Below are positions 16,910 through 24,467 of a DNA stretch of 64,000 nt, one piece after another. The notes beneath the pieces were generated by a model. It saw only the letters and a program-made list of their open reading frames with translations. It was not told the DNA's origin and made no database searches. Positions within the stretch are counted from its first letter, which is position 1, and each line of letters begins with the position of its first letter. A program made the translations under genes and the position numbers. Source of the stretch: Roseivirga thermotolerans (GTDB lineage Bacteria; Bacteroidota; Bacteroidia; Cytophagales; Cyclobacteriaceae). The stretch spans positions 248,001 to 312,000 of the forward strand of contig NZ_BNAG01000004.1 in the NCBI RefSeq assembly GCF_014653175.1, read 5' to 3'.

Positions 16910-17929
16910 TTAGTCGAAGTTCCAACGGCTGGTCATCACCGTACTTTCGAGCATATTTTCCAGTTCATCGGGTATGGAAGGAAAGAAATCGAGCAGGGTG
17001 AGTCTTTCTATTTCATCGATAGTTACCACAAAAGAACTTAGCTCATTCGAAGATTTTTCGTTTTTCATAAGAAATGCAATGGCCTTGATTTCCGGCCTGT
17101 CAATGTCTAGCACAATCTTGTAGTAGTATTCAGGCACCGATACCTTATTTGGCCCAATACTTTTGAGTCCGGATTTCAACACCGGGCCCGTAACCACATA
17201 TACCACTCCATTTTCTTTAGCCCAGTCTCGCACTTTCGATTCCAGTTTTTTCCAAATGCCTCTGTTGAACCCGGGATCTTGCGGACTCATATTACTCATG
17301 TAAAAACTCTGAGAAAGCGCAAATTCATCATATGAAAAGTCTGCGGCAGGAGCCAAATGACCACGGTCGTAGCCTGAGCCCCTGTAGTCGGCCAGTGAAG
17401 CCGATCCGGTTCGAACCCTTGGATCCTCCCTAAAATCATCGGCTCTATCGAAAGTGGGCCGGTTAAGCGAATCAGCCACTAATTTGTATGCAACCCACAT
17501 GGCTTGCTCATGGTCTTCGTTGTAGCGCAGGGTATAATAAGGTCTTTCTATAATGGCATCATTCGTGTTGTATGCCGGCCACATGAAGTCAAATGCAGAG
17601 GTAAAGTATAAATCAAATTCACTGTAGTTAAGATCTTCATTATTAGAAGGTTCAGAGGTTGATTCAGGAGCTGATATTACCTCACTTCCTGTGTTTTCAG
17701 ATCCCGGCTCAGCTTTAATACGGTCACCATTGAGGGGTGATTCTAACCTGAATTCTCTGATGGACTCAGGCACCAATTCTCCTTCGCGCAAGGCCAGACC
17801 GGTGTAGCCCAGTCCACCTAAAATTAAGACTCCTAGGATAAATTTGCCAAGACTAAAGCCAGAGCTGTTCTTTTTGCTTCCCGCTCTACTGCTGGTTTTT
17901 CGTGAAGCTGCTTTTCGTTTCTGAGCCAT
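16910..17929 (-). CDS. Membrane-anchored DNA/RNA non-specific endonuclease (NUC1 family)
   Basis: A 339-residue protein. A basic N-terminus (1-24) leads to a single membrane helix (about 27-46), then an acidic Ser/Glu-rich spacer (70-100) and a nuclease domain from about 105. The hallmark DRGH is at 188-191 with catalytic His191, and Asn222 in SPQDPGFNRGIWKKLE fits the Mg2+-binding Asn. Family members (Serratia nuclease, NucA, mitochondrial EndoG) cleave DNA and RNA without sequence preference. Anchoring outside the membrane suggests nucleic-acid scavenging in the envelope. No inhibitor gene is visible nearby, consistent with an exported location. Confidence 0.93.
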   Translation of the reverse strand: MAQKRKAASRKTSSRAGSKKNSSGFSLGKFILGVLILGGLGYTGLALREGELVPESIREFRLESPLNGDRIKAEPGSENTGSEVISAPESTSEPSNNEDLNYSEFDLYFTSAFDFMWPAYNTNDAIIERPYYTLRYNEDHEQAMWVAYKLVADSLNRPTFDRADDFREDPRVRTGSASLADYRGSGYDRGHLAPAADFSYDEFALSQSFYMSNMSPQDPGFNRGIWKKLESKVRDWAKENGVVYVVTGPVLKSGLKSIGPNKVSVPEYYYKIVLDIDRPEIKAIAFLMKNEKSSNELSSFVVTIDEIERLTLLDFFPSIPDELENMLESTVMTSRWNFD

Positions 17930-18022
17930 TCCGGTTTTTTCGCAATGTTAATTATTATTCAGCTTACTGCGTAACCGATATTTCTTAAATTCAAGACTGT
18001 TTACAAACTAATCAACTAAGCT

Positions 18023-21000
18023 ATGACGCATTCAACTCAATGGAAGGCTACCGTACATAGAGTACTTTTATGCCTCTTTATTGGTCTTGTCTGGTTAGGG
18101 GTGGGAGTACAGCCCGCTCATGCCTTTTGGCAAGACGATAAGTCCGATACCTCAAAATTCAACCAAAAAACCTACAAAGATTTGCCCCTCAAGGCCGATC
18201 GACTGCTTGAGTTTAATACCAAGGAAGGTACCTGGGTTTCTGTAGACGTTTCGCCCGATGGAAAAACAATTGCTTTCGATATGCTGGGAGACCTGTATAC
18301 CATGCCTATTTCGGGAGGAAAGGCTACACGGATTACCGATGGTATGGCCTACGATACGCACCCTCGCTATAGTCCGGATGGAAAAAGCATTGTGTTTACC
18401 TCAGACAGAAGCGGTTCGGACAATGCCTGGATTATGAACCTGGAAACAAAAGAATTCACTCAGATTACTAAGGGCAACAATGAGTGGGTGCAATCGGCCG
18501 AATGGTCGCCTGACGGTGACTATGTAGTGGTATCGAAAGGCCGCAGAAACTTAAAGTTATTTATGTACCACAAAGATGGTGGTGGAGGCTTTCAGCTTAT
18601 CGATGAGCCAAGCAGCCTGAAAGTGATTGAGCCGGCATTTTCGGCCGATGGTCGATACATCTATTTTTCGCAGCGTAATGGTGCGTGGAATTACAATGCG
18701 CAGTTACCTCAGTACCAAATTGGTATGTATGACAGAGAGAACGGGCAGCGGGCTACCATTACCAGCCGTTATGGGTCGGCCTTTACGCCAACTCTCTCAC
18801 CTGATGGGCGATGGATGGTGTATGGCTCTCGTTATGAAGACCAAACCGGCTTGGTGTTGAGAAACCTTTCAACAGGTGATGAAAGGTGGTTGGCCTATCC
18901 GATTCAGCGCGATGAACAGGAGTCTATAGCTCCGCTAGGAGTATTGCCTGCCATGTCTTTTACACCTGATTCCAAAGAAGTAATTACCTCATGGGGAGGA
19001 AAACTCTATAGGGTAGCCATTGAAGGAGGAAAGGCAACCGAGATACCCCTGGACGTGGATGTGAAGTTAGAAATGGGCCCCCGCCTCAAGTTTGAATACC
19101 CTATTTCGGACGACCCGAACATGGTGGTGACACAGATTCGCGATGGAGTGCCTTCACCGGATGGTACTCAACTGGCTTTTACGGCACTCAACCGACTGTA
19201 TGTAATGAAAATACCCAATGGTGAACCCAAAAGACTCACCGACTTTGAGATGACTGAAGCCATGCCCACCTGGTCGCCAGATGGTAAAATGATAGCTTTT
19301 GTTACCTGGTCCGATACAGATGGTGGGGCTATTTACAAAGTGAATGTGGAAGGGCGCCCACGTCCGGTTAAACTCACCAAAACACCGGCTATTTATCAGA
19401 CACCCGCCTGGGCGGCCAACAATAGAATTGTGTTTACCAAGGGAAGCGCACAAAACCTAAAAGATGCCTCTGGTCCGGGAGCACCAAGAGCCGATGAGGA
19501 CCTTTGCTGGATTTCTGCCGATGGAGGTGATATTAACTTTATAATGAAAACCCAGGGAAAAGGAGGGCCGCACTTTGTAAAAGGTAGCGACCGAATTTAC
19601 CTGAGTGGTTTCAATGGATTGAGCTCCGTAAGGTGGGACGGTACCGATGAAAAGGAAATCGTAAAAATTACCGGAATTACCACTTACGGTTCTATCGCTG
19701 ATCATCACCATGCGCCATACGAAGTGTACGATCCCTGGTCTCAGCAAGCTGCCACGACTGCAGGTGGCACCTCGCTCGAAGAAGGTGAGGGATGGCGTGA
19801 AAATAACCCTCCATCCAGAGCTACAGCCATATATATGGCTCCAGAAGGAGATAAAGCCATGGCACTCATAAACAATGATATTTACGTAGTAACGGTGCCA
19901 AAACTTGGACAAACTCCAACTATTTCCGTCTCAAACCCCGAAAGTGCACAGTTTCCGGCTATAAAACTGACTGAAATTGGTGGTCAGTTTCCGGCTTGGT
20001 CGGCCGATGCAAAAAAGGTTCACTGGTCAATTGGCAATGCCCATTTTATCTATGACCTGAACGCTGCCGAGGCCTATGCAGATAGTGTGAAAATGGCGAA
20101 AAAGGCAGAGGCAGAAGCCAAAAAGACTGAGGAGAAAGACGAAGAAAAGAAAGAAGAGGCCAAAGAAGATACTAAGGAGGAGAAAAAGAAGGACGAAGGC
20201 TACAAACCTCATGAATTCAGAGTAAAAGTAATGGCCAAAAAAGACATACCGCAAGGTGTGGCTTTGTTGAAAGGTGCCCGAATTATTACTATGAATGGTA
20301 ATGAGGTGATTGAAAATGGAGACGTTCTAATAGAGAATGCACGAATCAAGGCCGTTGGAGCCAGTGGCACACTTGATGTACCAAGGGGAGCTCAGGTATT
20401 CGACATGACGGGTAAAACAATAGTGCCGGGCTTTGTAGACACTCACGCACACATGTGGCCGGCCTGGGGACTTCATAAAAATCAGGTTTGGGTATATGCC
20501 GCTAACCTGGCTTACGGAGTAACTACTACGCGAGACCCTCAAACGGCAACTACCGATGTTTTAACCTATGCCGATTTGGTAGAAACAGGCGATTTGTATG
20601 GCCCTAGAGTCTACTCAACCGGCCCGGGTGTAGGTTTCTGGATGTACAACCTCAAAGATCTGGATCATACCAAGCGTGTGCTAAAACAGTACAGTGAGTA
20701 CTACAACACCAAGACCATAAAAATGTATTTGGTGGGTAACAGAAAGCAGAGACAATGGGTTATTGAAGCTGCTAAAGAGCAGCAACTGATGCCTACTACT
20801 GAGGGTGGTTTGGATTTTAAACTGAATATGACCCAGATGATTGACGGATACCCCGGCCATGAGCACTCACTGCCAATTGCTCCGCTTTACAAAGATGTAA
20901 CCTACGCGGTGGCACAATCTAAAATGGCTTACACACCAACCTTACTGGTGTCTTATGGTGGTCCCTGGGCTGAAAATTACTTCTACAGCAGAGAAAACCC

Positions 21001-21508
21001 TTATCACGACAAAAAGCTGCAACATTTTACACCATACGATGAACTGGCTTCTAAATCCAGAAGAAGACCAGGGTGGTTTATGGACGAAGAACATGTTTTT
21101 GAAAAACACAGTGAAGGGGTGAATGCCGTGGTGAAACAAGGTGGCTTGGCAGGTATTGGTAGCCACGGACAGTTACAAGGTTTGGGTTATCATTGGGAAT
21201 TGTGGTCTGTTGGAGCTAAAATGGCTCCTCACGATGCATTAAAGGCAGCTACTATTTTAGGAGCAACAGCGATTGGCTTAGAAAAAGACCTGGGCTCCAT
21301 AGAAGCAGGTAAGCTGGCCGACCTTGTCATACTTAATGACAACCCACTTAATAACCTGAGAAATACGAACAAGATTTATCAGGTTATGAAGAATGGAAGA
21401 CTCTATGATGCCAATACTCTGGATGAGGTTTATCCACGCAAGCGTAAGGCAGAACCCTTCTATTGGCACCAGTCCAAACCAGAAGGACTGCCAGGGCTTA
21501 AAAAGTAG
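18023..21508 (+). CDS. Exported TolB-type propeller/amidohydrolase fusion
   Basis: An 1161-residue protein with a signal peptide (1-36, cleaved near AHAFW). Residues 50-680 contain repeated PD40/WD40-like strands (SPDGKTIAFD, SPDGKSIVFTSD, SPDGKMIAFV), a TolB/DPP4-like propeller. A Lys/Glu-rich linker spans about 689-730. Residues 740-1145 are an amidohydrolase with the metal-binding His808-Ala-His810 (GFVDTHAHMWP) and the C-terminal composite domain (GSIEAGKLADLVILNDNP). Members of this architecture are annotated as amidohydrolases or dipeptidase-like enzymes; substrate unknown. The gene is monocistronic, with a terminator 25 bp after the stop. The lysine-rich linker probably allows domain movement. 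Confidence 0.92.
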   Translation: MTHSTQWKATVHRVLLCLFIGLVWLGVGVQPAHAFWQDDKSDTSKFNQKTYKDLPLKADRLLEFNTKEGTWVSVDVSPDGKTIAFDMLGDLYTMPISGGKATRITDGMAYDTHPRYSPDGKSIVFTSDRSGSDNAWIMNLETKEFTQITKGNNEWVQSAEWSPDGDYVVVSKGRRNLKLFMYHKDGGGGFQLIDEPSSLKVIEPAFSADGRYIYFSQRNGAWNYNAQLPQYQIGMYDRENGQRATITSRYGSAFTPTLSPDGRWMVYGSRYEDQTGLVLRNLSTGDERWLAYPIQRDEQESIAPLGVLPAMSFTPDSKEVITSWGGKLYRVAIEGGKATEIPLDVDVKLEMGPRLKFEYPISDDPNMVVTQIRDGVPSPDGTQLAFTALNRLYVMKIPNGEPKRLTDFEMTEAMPTWSPDGKMIAFVTWSDTDGGAIYKVNVEGRPRPVKLTKTPAIYQTPAWAANNRIVFTKGSAQNLKDASGPGAPRADEDLCWISADGGDINFIMKTQGKGGPHFVKGSDRIYLSGFNGLSSVRWDGTDEKEIVKITGITTYGSIADHHHAPYEVYDPWSQQAATTAGGTSLEEGEGWRENNPPSRATAIYMAPEGDKAMALINNDIYVVTVPKLGQTPTISVSNPESAQFPAIKLTEIGGQFPAWSADAKKVHWSIGNAHFIYDLNAAEAYADSVKMAKKAEAEAKKTEEKDEEKKEEAKEDTKEEKKKDEGYKPHEFRVKVMAKKDIPQGVALLKGARIITMNGNEVIENGDVLIENARIKAVGASGTLDVPRGAQVFDMTGKTIVPGFVDTHAHMWPAWGLHKNQVWVYAANLAYGVTTTRDPQTATTDVLTYADLVETGDLYGPRVYSTGPGVGFWMYNLKDLDHTKRVLKQYSEYYNTKTIKMYLVGNRKQRQWVIEAAKEQQLMPTTEGGLDFKLNMTQMIDGYPGHEHSLPIAPLYKDVTYAVAQSKMAYTPTLLVSYGGPWAENYFYSRENPYHDKKLQHFTPYDELASKSRRRPGWFMDEEHVFEKHSEGVNAVVKQGGLAGIGSHGQLQGLGYHWELWSVGAKMAPHDALKAATILGATAIGLEKDLGSIEAGKLADLVILNDNPLNNLRNTNKIYQVMKNGRLYDANTLDEVYPRKRKAEPFYWHQSKPEGLPGLKK

Positions 21509-21532
21509 TATGATATTAGAGATTTATTGATG

Positions 21533-21566
21533 AACCGGTGGGGGAAACCCTGCCGGTTTTTGTTTT
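21533..21566 (+). terminator. Intrinsic terminator of the propeller/amidohydrolase gene
   Basis: AACCGG (21533-21538) pairs with CCGGTT (21553-21558), with an inner GGG/CCC pairing, followed by TTTGTTTT. It begins 25 bp after the stop codon. Confidence 0.8.
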
Positions 21567-21727
21567 CAGCCTACCAATAGTAGCTCGCGCTGAGGACCTT
21601 TTATGTGCGGTGAGTTTGATTGATAAAGGTTCAGAGCGTACCGCACCAATTCTCAGACAAGTGCGGATGATTTCAATCCAAGAAGCCCGGAGGAGTGCTT
21701 GTCCCCCGAGTCTTCCTGATAGGCTAG

Positions 21728-22096
21728 TTATTCTACATGAACAAAAAGTTTATTGACAATTAACCACCGATTGTTGAAACAAGCCAGAGATAAAAAGTCA
21801 TAGTAGTTAAACCCAAGCATGGGTATGCGAACTTTGGCGGTGGCTACATTATCCAGCACCTCAACAGCCAGTATTTCCATGGCAAAGCTCTCTCCAAGAC
21901 TTTCAGGGCTTTTTCTGCTTTTTACCGCTTCCAAGTACTCCTCCAGGTTTTTTTCATAGGGGGTGCCCTTAATATTCCCATAAAGCCAGGCACGACTATC
22001 AAATACCTGCTTTAATTTTTGGATATCGCCTGTAAAGAGGCCATCAAAGTAGTTTTCAATGACCTCTACAACTGATTGAATGTTTTCTTTGTACAT
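21728..22096 (-). CDS. NTF2-like protein (putative lumazine-binding family)
   Basis: A 122-residue protein without a signal peptide, fitting the NTF2/SnoaL cone fold, closest by eye to the Lumazine_bd_2 group: N-terminal helix VVEVIENYFDGLFTGDIQKLKQVF, then SRAWLYGNIKG, and C-terminal strands CFNNRWLIVNKLFV. Members include small isomerases and ligand-binding proteins. It is the last gene of the tautomerase-SDR-NTF2 operon, 12 bp after the SDR stop, so it may act on the same small molecule. No catalytic residue can be assigned. Confidence 0.8.
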   Translation of the reverse strand: MYKENIQSVVEVIENYFDGLFTGDIQKLKQVFDSRAWLYGNIKGTPYEKNLEEYLEAVKSRKSPESLGESFAMEILAVEVLDNVATAKVRIPMLGFNYYDFLSLACFNNRWLIVNKLFVHVE

Positions 22097-22108
22097 AAAA
22101 TGAATGGT

Positions 22109-22852
22109 TTAGATGGCGTGGCCAATAGAATGGCCACCACTTAGGTTTAATGTTTCACCAGTTACAAATCCTGAAAAAGCCAAATAGTAGGCAGCTTCGG
22201 CTACTTCTTCAGCTTCGCCAATTCGGTTGAGCAAGTGTAATCCTGCCAGACTATCGGCATCTTCAACGCCAATTTTACTCTGAAGTGGACTGCGGATTAT
22301 TCCTGGAGCAATGGTATTGACACGTATGTTGTCTTTTCCAAATTCTGCTGCTAGATGTCTCGTAAGGGTATGAATAGCTCCTTTGGAAACAAGAGGTGCC
22401 GAGCAAGGAAATCCTGCAATGGCATGGTCAACCAGAACGGTACCATTGTTTATTATGGCGCCCCCGGTGCCTTGAGCCAGCATTTGCCTAATTGTTGCCT
22501 GCGAAGTAAAGTAGGTACCCTTTAGGTTAATAGCCATGTAATGTTCCAAATCGTCTTCTGTGACTTCCAGAAAAGGCTTTGGAGCAAATACCCCGGCATT
22601 ATTGATTAAGACATCAACCCCTCCAAAAGTGTTCACGGCAGTATCTACCAGCCTTTGGCCTACCTCTCGTTCGGCTATGTTGCCAACTACGGTTTGCACA
22701 CGGTTTGTGCCCAATTCTCTGGCAGTATTGAGTAGCCGTTCTTCGTTGGCTGAATTTATAACCAACTGGTGCCCTCGGTCCAGAAAATATTGGGAAATGG
22801 CTTTGCCAATTCCGGTTGAAGCCCCGGTAATAATTATTCGTTTAGTACCCAT
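22109..22852 (-). CDS. Short-chain dehydrogenase/reductase family protein with atypical active site
   Basis: A 247-residue SDR-fold protein with the nucleotide-binding motif GASTGIG (10-16), NNAG (84-87) and C-terminal SGGHSIGH. The classical catalytic Ser position reads Thr138 (NNGTV), and the Tyr of YxxxK is Pro153 (PLVSK, Lys157 kept). The reading was checked on the DNA. The usual proton donor is therefore missing, so normal alcohol oxidation/ketone reduction may be impaired, or the protein works by another mechanism. It is separated from the tautomerase gene by one base and lies 12 bp before the NTF2-like gene. Confidence 0.9.
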   Translation of the reverse strand: MGTKRIIITGASTGIGKAISQYFLDRGHQLVINSANEERLLNTARELGTNRVQTVVGNIAEREVGQRLVDTAVNTFGGVDVLINNAGVFAPKPFLEVTEDDLEHYMAINLKGTYFTSQATIRQMLAQGTGGAIINNGTVLVDHAIAGFPCSAPLVSKGAIHTLTRHLAAEFGKDNIRVNTIAPGIIRSPLQSKIGVEDADSLAGLHLLNRIGEAEEVAEAAYYLAFSGFVTGETLNLSGGHSIGHAI

Positions 22853-22853
22853 C

Positions 22854-23054
22854 TTACTTTTGTTTTTTAAGTGTTGAATAAAGGTTTCCTCTAACTCCCC
22901 AGTTATCTACCGGAACTTCTTGAATGACTATGTGGGTAGTTTCCGGATTTTTGTCGAGTACATCGACCAAAAGTTGTGTAACTCCCTGTACGAGTTGCAG
23001 TTTTTGCTCTTTGGTTACATTCTCGTCAGTAACCTGAATGTTTACGTATGGCAT
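22854..23054 (-). CDS. 4-oxalocrotonate tautomerase family protein
   Basis: A 66-residue protein whose mature N-terminus would be Pro (MPYVNIQV), the catalytic base of this family, which converts enol and keto forms of 2-oxo acids or related compounds. Residues 15-35 form the amphipathic helix (KEQKLQLVQGVTQLLVDVL), followed by the strand HIVIQEVPVDNWGVRG. Length matches the 62-70 residue family. It is the first gene of the operon, about 85 bp downstream of a CRP-like palindrome. The substrate is unknown. Confidence 0.88.
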   Translation of the reverse strand: MPYVNIQVTDENVTKEQKLQLVQGVTQLLVDVLDKNPETTHIVIQEVPVDNWGVRGNLYSTLKKQK

Positions 23055-23139
23055 ATTAGCTTACTTATAATTGAACTTGTTTTGGAGCAAAGTTCACTAG
23101 AGAGGGTAAGACACCACAGGAGCCAGGTCACCATTTAGG

Positions 23140-23155
23140 AGTGATGTATATCACA
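23140..23155. promoter_or_regulatory. Putative CRP-type operator upstream of the tautomerase operon
   Basis: AGTGA-N6-TCACA (16 bp) differs from the CRP consensus TGTGA-N6-TCACA by one base. It lies 85 bp upstream of the tautomerase start and 6 bp after the stop of the adjacent Crp/Fnr regulator, whose recognition helix has the CRP-like SRETLSR. Whether it activates or represses cannot be read. Confidence 0.55.
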
Positions 23156-23160
23156 GGTTT

Positions 23161-23721
23161 TCAGTCGTTCAGGCGACTCAATGTTTCCCGAGATACTCCC
23201 AGATAGGAGGCTATGTGCTTTTTGGGCACTCGCTGTAGTAGTTGAGGATACTGACTTAGAAGGAGTTCATAGCGCTCTTTGGCTGTGTTCTTCATCATGG
23301 AAAGAATACGATTTTGCAAAGCAATGCGACCTAGCTTGCTTTTCTTTGCCCAAAAACGCTCCATTTTGTGCATTTCTGAGGTGAGCTTTTCACGGTTTTC
23401 GTGGCTTATAGAGTAGAGTTCAACATCTTCCATGCAGTCAATAGATGTTTTGGAAGGTGCTCGCAATACGAAAGACTCGTAGTCGGTAATCCACCAGTTT
23501 TCCATACCAAATTGTAGGATATGTTCTTTACCATCTTCTCCAAGAAAATAGCTGCGAACACAACCCTCCGCAATCCAGAATTCTTTGTCGGCTATGTCTC
23601 CTTCCTGCACTAGGTATTGGTGCCTGCGCTTTTTTACATGAGAGAAATGACTGAGTATAAATTCGAATTCCTTATCGCTGAGTGGAATGAGTTCTTCTAT
23701 ATGAGCTCTGAGAGGATGCAT
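23161..23721 (-). CDS. Crp/Fnr-family transcriptional regulator
   Basis: A 186-residue protein: a cNMP-binding-like beta-roll (about 20-110, with YLVQEGDIADKEFWIAEGCVR), a dimer helix and a C-terminal helix-turn-helix at 167-183 (VPKKHIASYLGVSRETLSR). The recognition helix keeps Arg-Glu-x-x-x-Arg, as in E. coli CRP, which reads TGTGA. The cAMP-binding Arg/Ser signature is not obvious, so the ligand is unknown; many Bacteroidota members probably do not bind cAMP. It is followed in the same orientation by the tautomerase operon, with a CRP-like site in the gap. Confidence 0.9.
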   Translation of the reverse strand: MHPLRAHIEELIPLSDKEFEFILSHFSHVKKRRHQYLVQEGDIADKEFWIAEGCVRSYFLGEDGKEHILQFGMENWWITDYESFVLRAPSKTSIDCMEDVELYSISHENREKLTSEMHKMERFWAKKSKLGRIALQNRILSMMKNTAKERYELLLSQYPQLLQRVPKKHIASYLGVSRETLSRLND

Positions 23722-23985
23722 ATTACTGAACTACCTAATGCATTTTTTTGAACTCGGGTTCCATTTTAATGTTGGAGTTGGTGGTTGAGGGGGGAATGTT
23801 TAAGGTTTACGGTTCATGGTTTATAGTTTGATGTTGATGATTTAGAGTTCATGGTTCATAGCAGGATGGTGAATTTCATGTTGGTAAAGGCCAATGATGT
23901 CATCAAACCCTTTGGGGGAGATAGAGGGGAGTTATTCGTGTGTGATGAATTTATTTTTGAGATGGTAAGTGCAAAGTAAAGAAGT

Positions 23986-24336
23986 TTAGAAGGTGCATTG
24001 TGAGTCTGACGCTTTCCAAAGTAGGGTGGGGTTCTGAAGGTCATCTATCATTATTTCATTGCCAATATGGCCTATGAGAGTACCCTCACATGAATAAACG
24101 GAAAATATAGATCCACACATAGGACAACAGTTGCCAAACAGGAGTACGAGCTGCCCCTGATAAGTGGCTTTTTGAATGTAATTGTACTCGTTCATGCCTG
24201 AGTTTTCCAGCTCCTCTATTTTATCCTGAAGCCAGGAGCTATTTTCCAGGTCTATGCCTTCGCAAACAGGGAAGACACTTTTTTCACAACCATAAGACAG
24301 GCTTAACAACAGTATAAGTATTAAGGCTTTTTTCAT
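23986..24336 (-). CDS. Small exported lipoprotein, DUF6970-like
   Basis: From ATG 24336 this is a 116-residue protein with a lipoprotein signal (LSYGCEK, Cys17). A start at 24357 only adds seven residues ahead of a normal signal peptide. The body is Cys-rich (FGNCCPMCGSIFSVYSCEG), and the pattern YIQKATYQGQLVLLF..CC..VYSCEGTLIG resembles a short Bacteroidota family (DUF6970). The cysteines may form disulfides or bind metal. It stands alone; the preceding 264 bp up to the regulator gene carry low-complexity strings (GGTTCATGG-type) and no gene. Function unknown. Confidence 0.7.
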   Translation of the reverse strand: MKKALILILLLSLSYGCEKSVFPVCEGIDLENSSWLQDKIEELENSGMNEYNYIQKATYQGQLVLLFGNCCPMCGSIFSVYSCEGTLIGHIGNEIMIDDLQNPTLLWKASDSQCTF

Positions 24337-24380
24337 ACTTTTTAAGACACAGACCAAGACTATAGGGTTGTAATTGACTT

Positions 24381-24449
24381 AAAAAGAAGAGGTTGCCCCA
24401 GAAGTTTGCCGCTTGGTGTTGCGAACTTAAACTTTTGAGACAACCTCTT
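24381..24449 (-). terminator. Long-loop terminator of the M28 peptidase gene
   Basis: AAGAGGTTG (24387-24395) and CAACCTCTT (24441-24449) pair around a 45-base loop. On the minus strand the hairpin is followed by a CTTTTT tract. It lies 18 bp after the peptidase stop codon. The sequence resembles the terminator at 27109-27169. Confidence 0.78.
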
Positions 24450-24467
24450 TTTAGTTTAGCTGTATGC

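Noticed and set aside
20027-20254. Minus-strand open frame of 75 codons inside the propeller/amidohydrolase gene
   Set aside because: It is the antisense shadow of the Lys/Glu-rich linker and has no start context or homology.
23722-23985. Short minus-strand frame near 23856-24044
   Set aside because: It lies in low-complexity GGTTCATGG-type sequence and has no start context or recognisable product.
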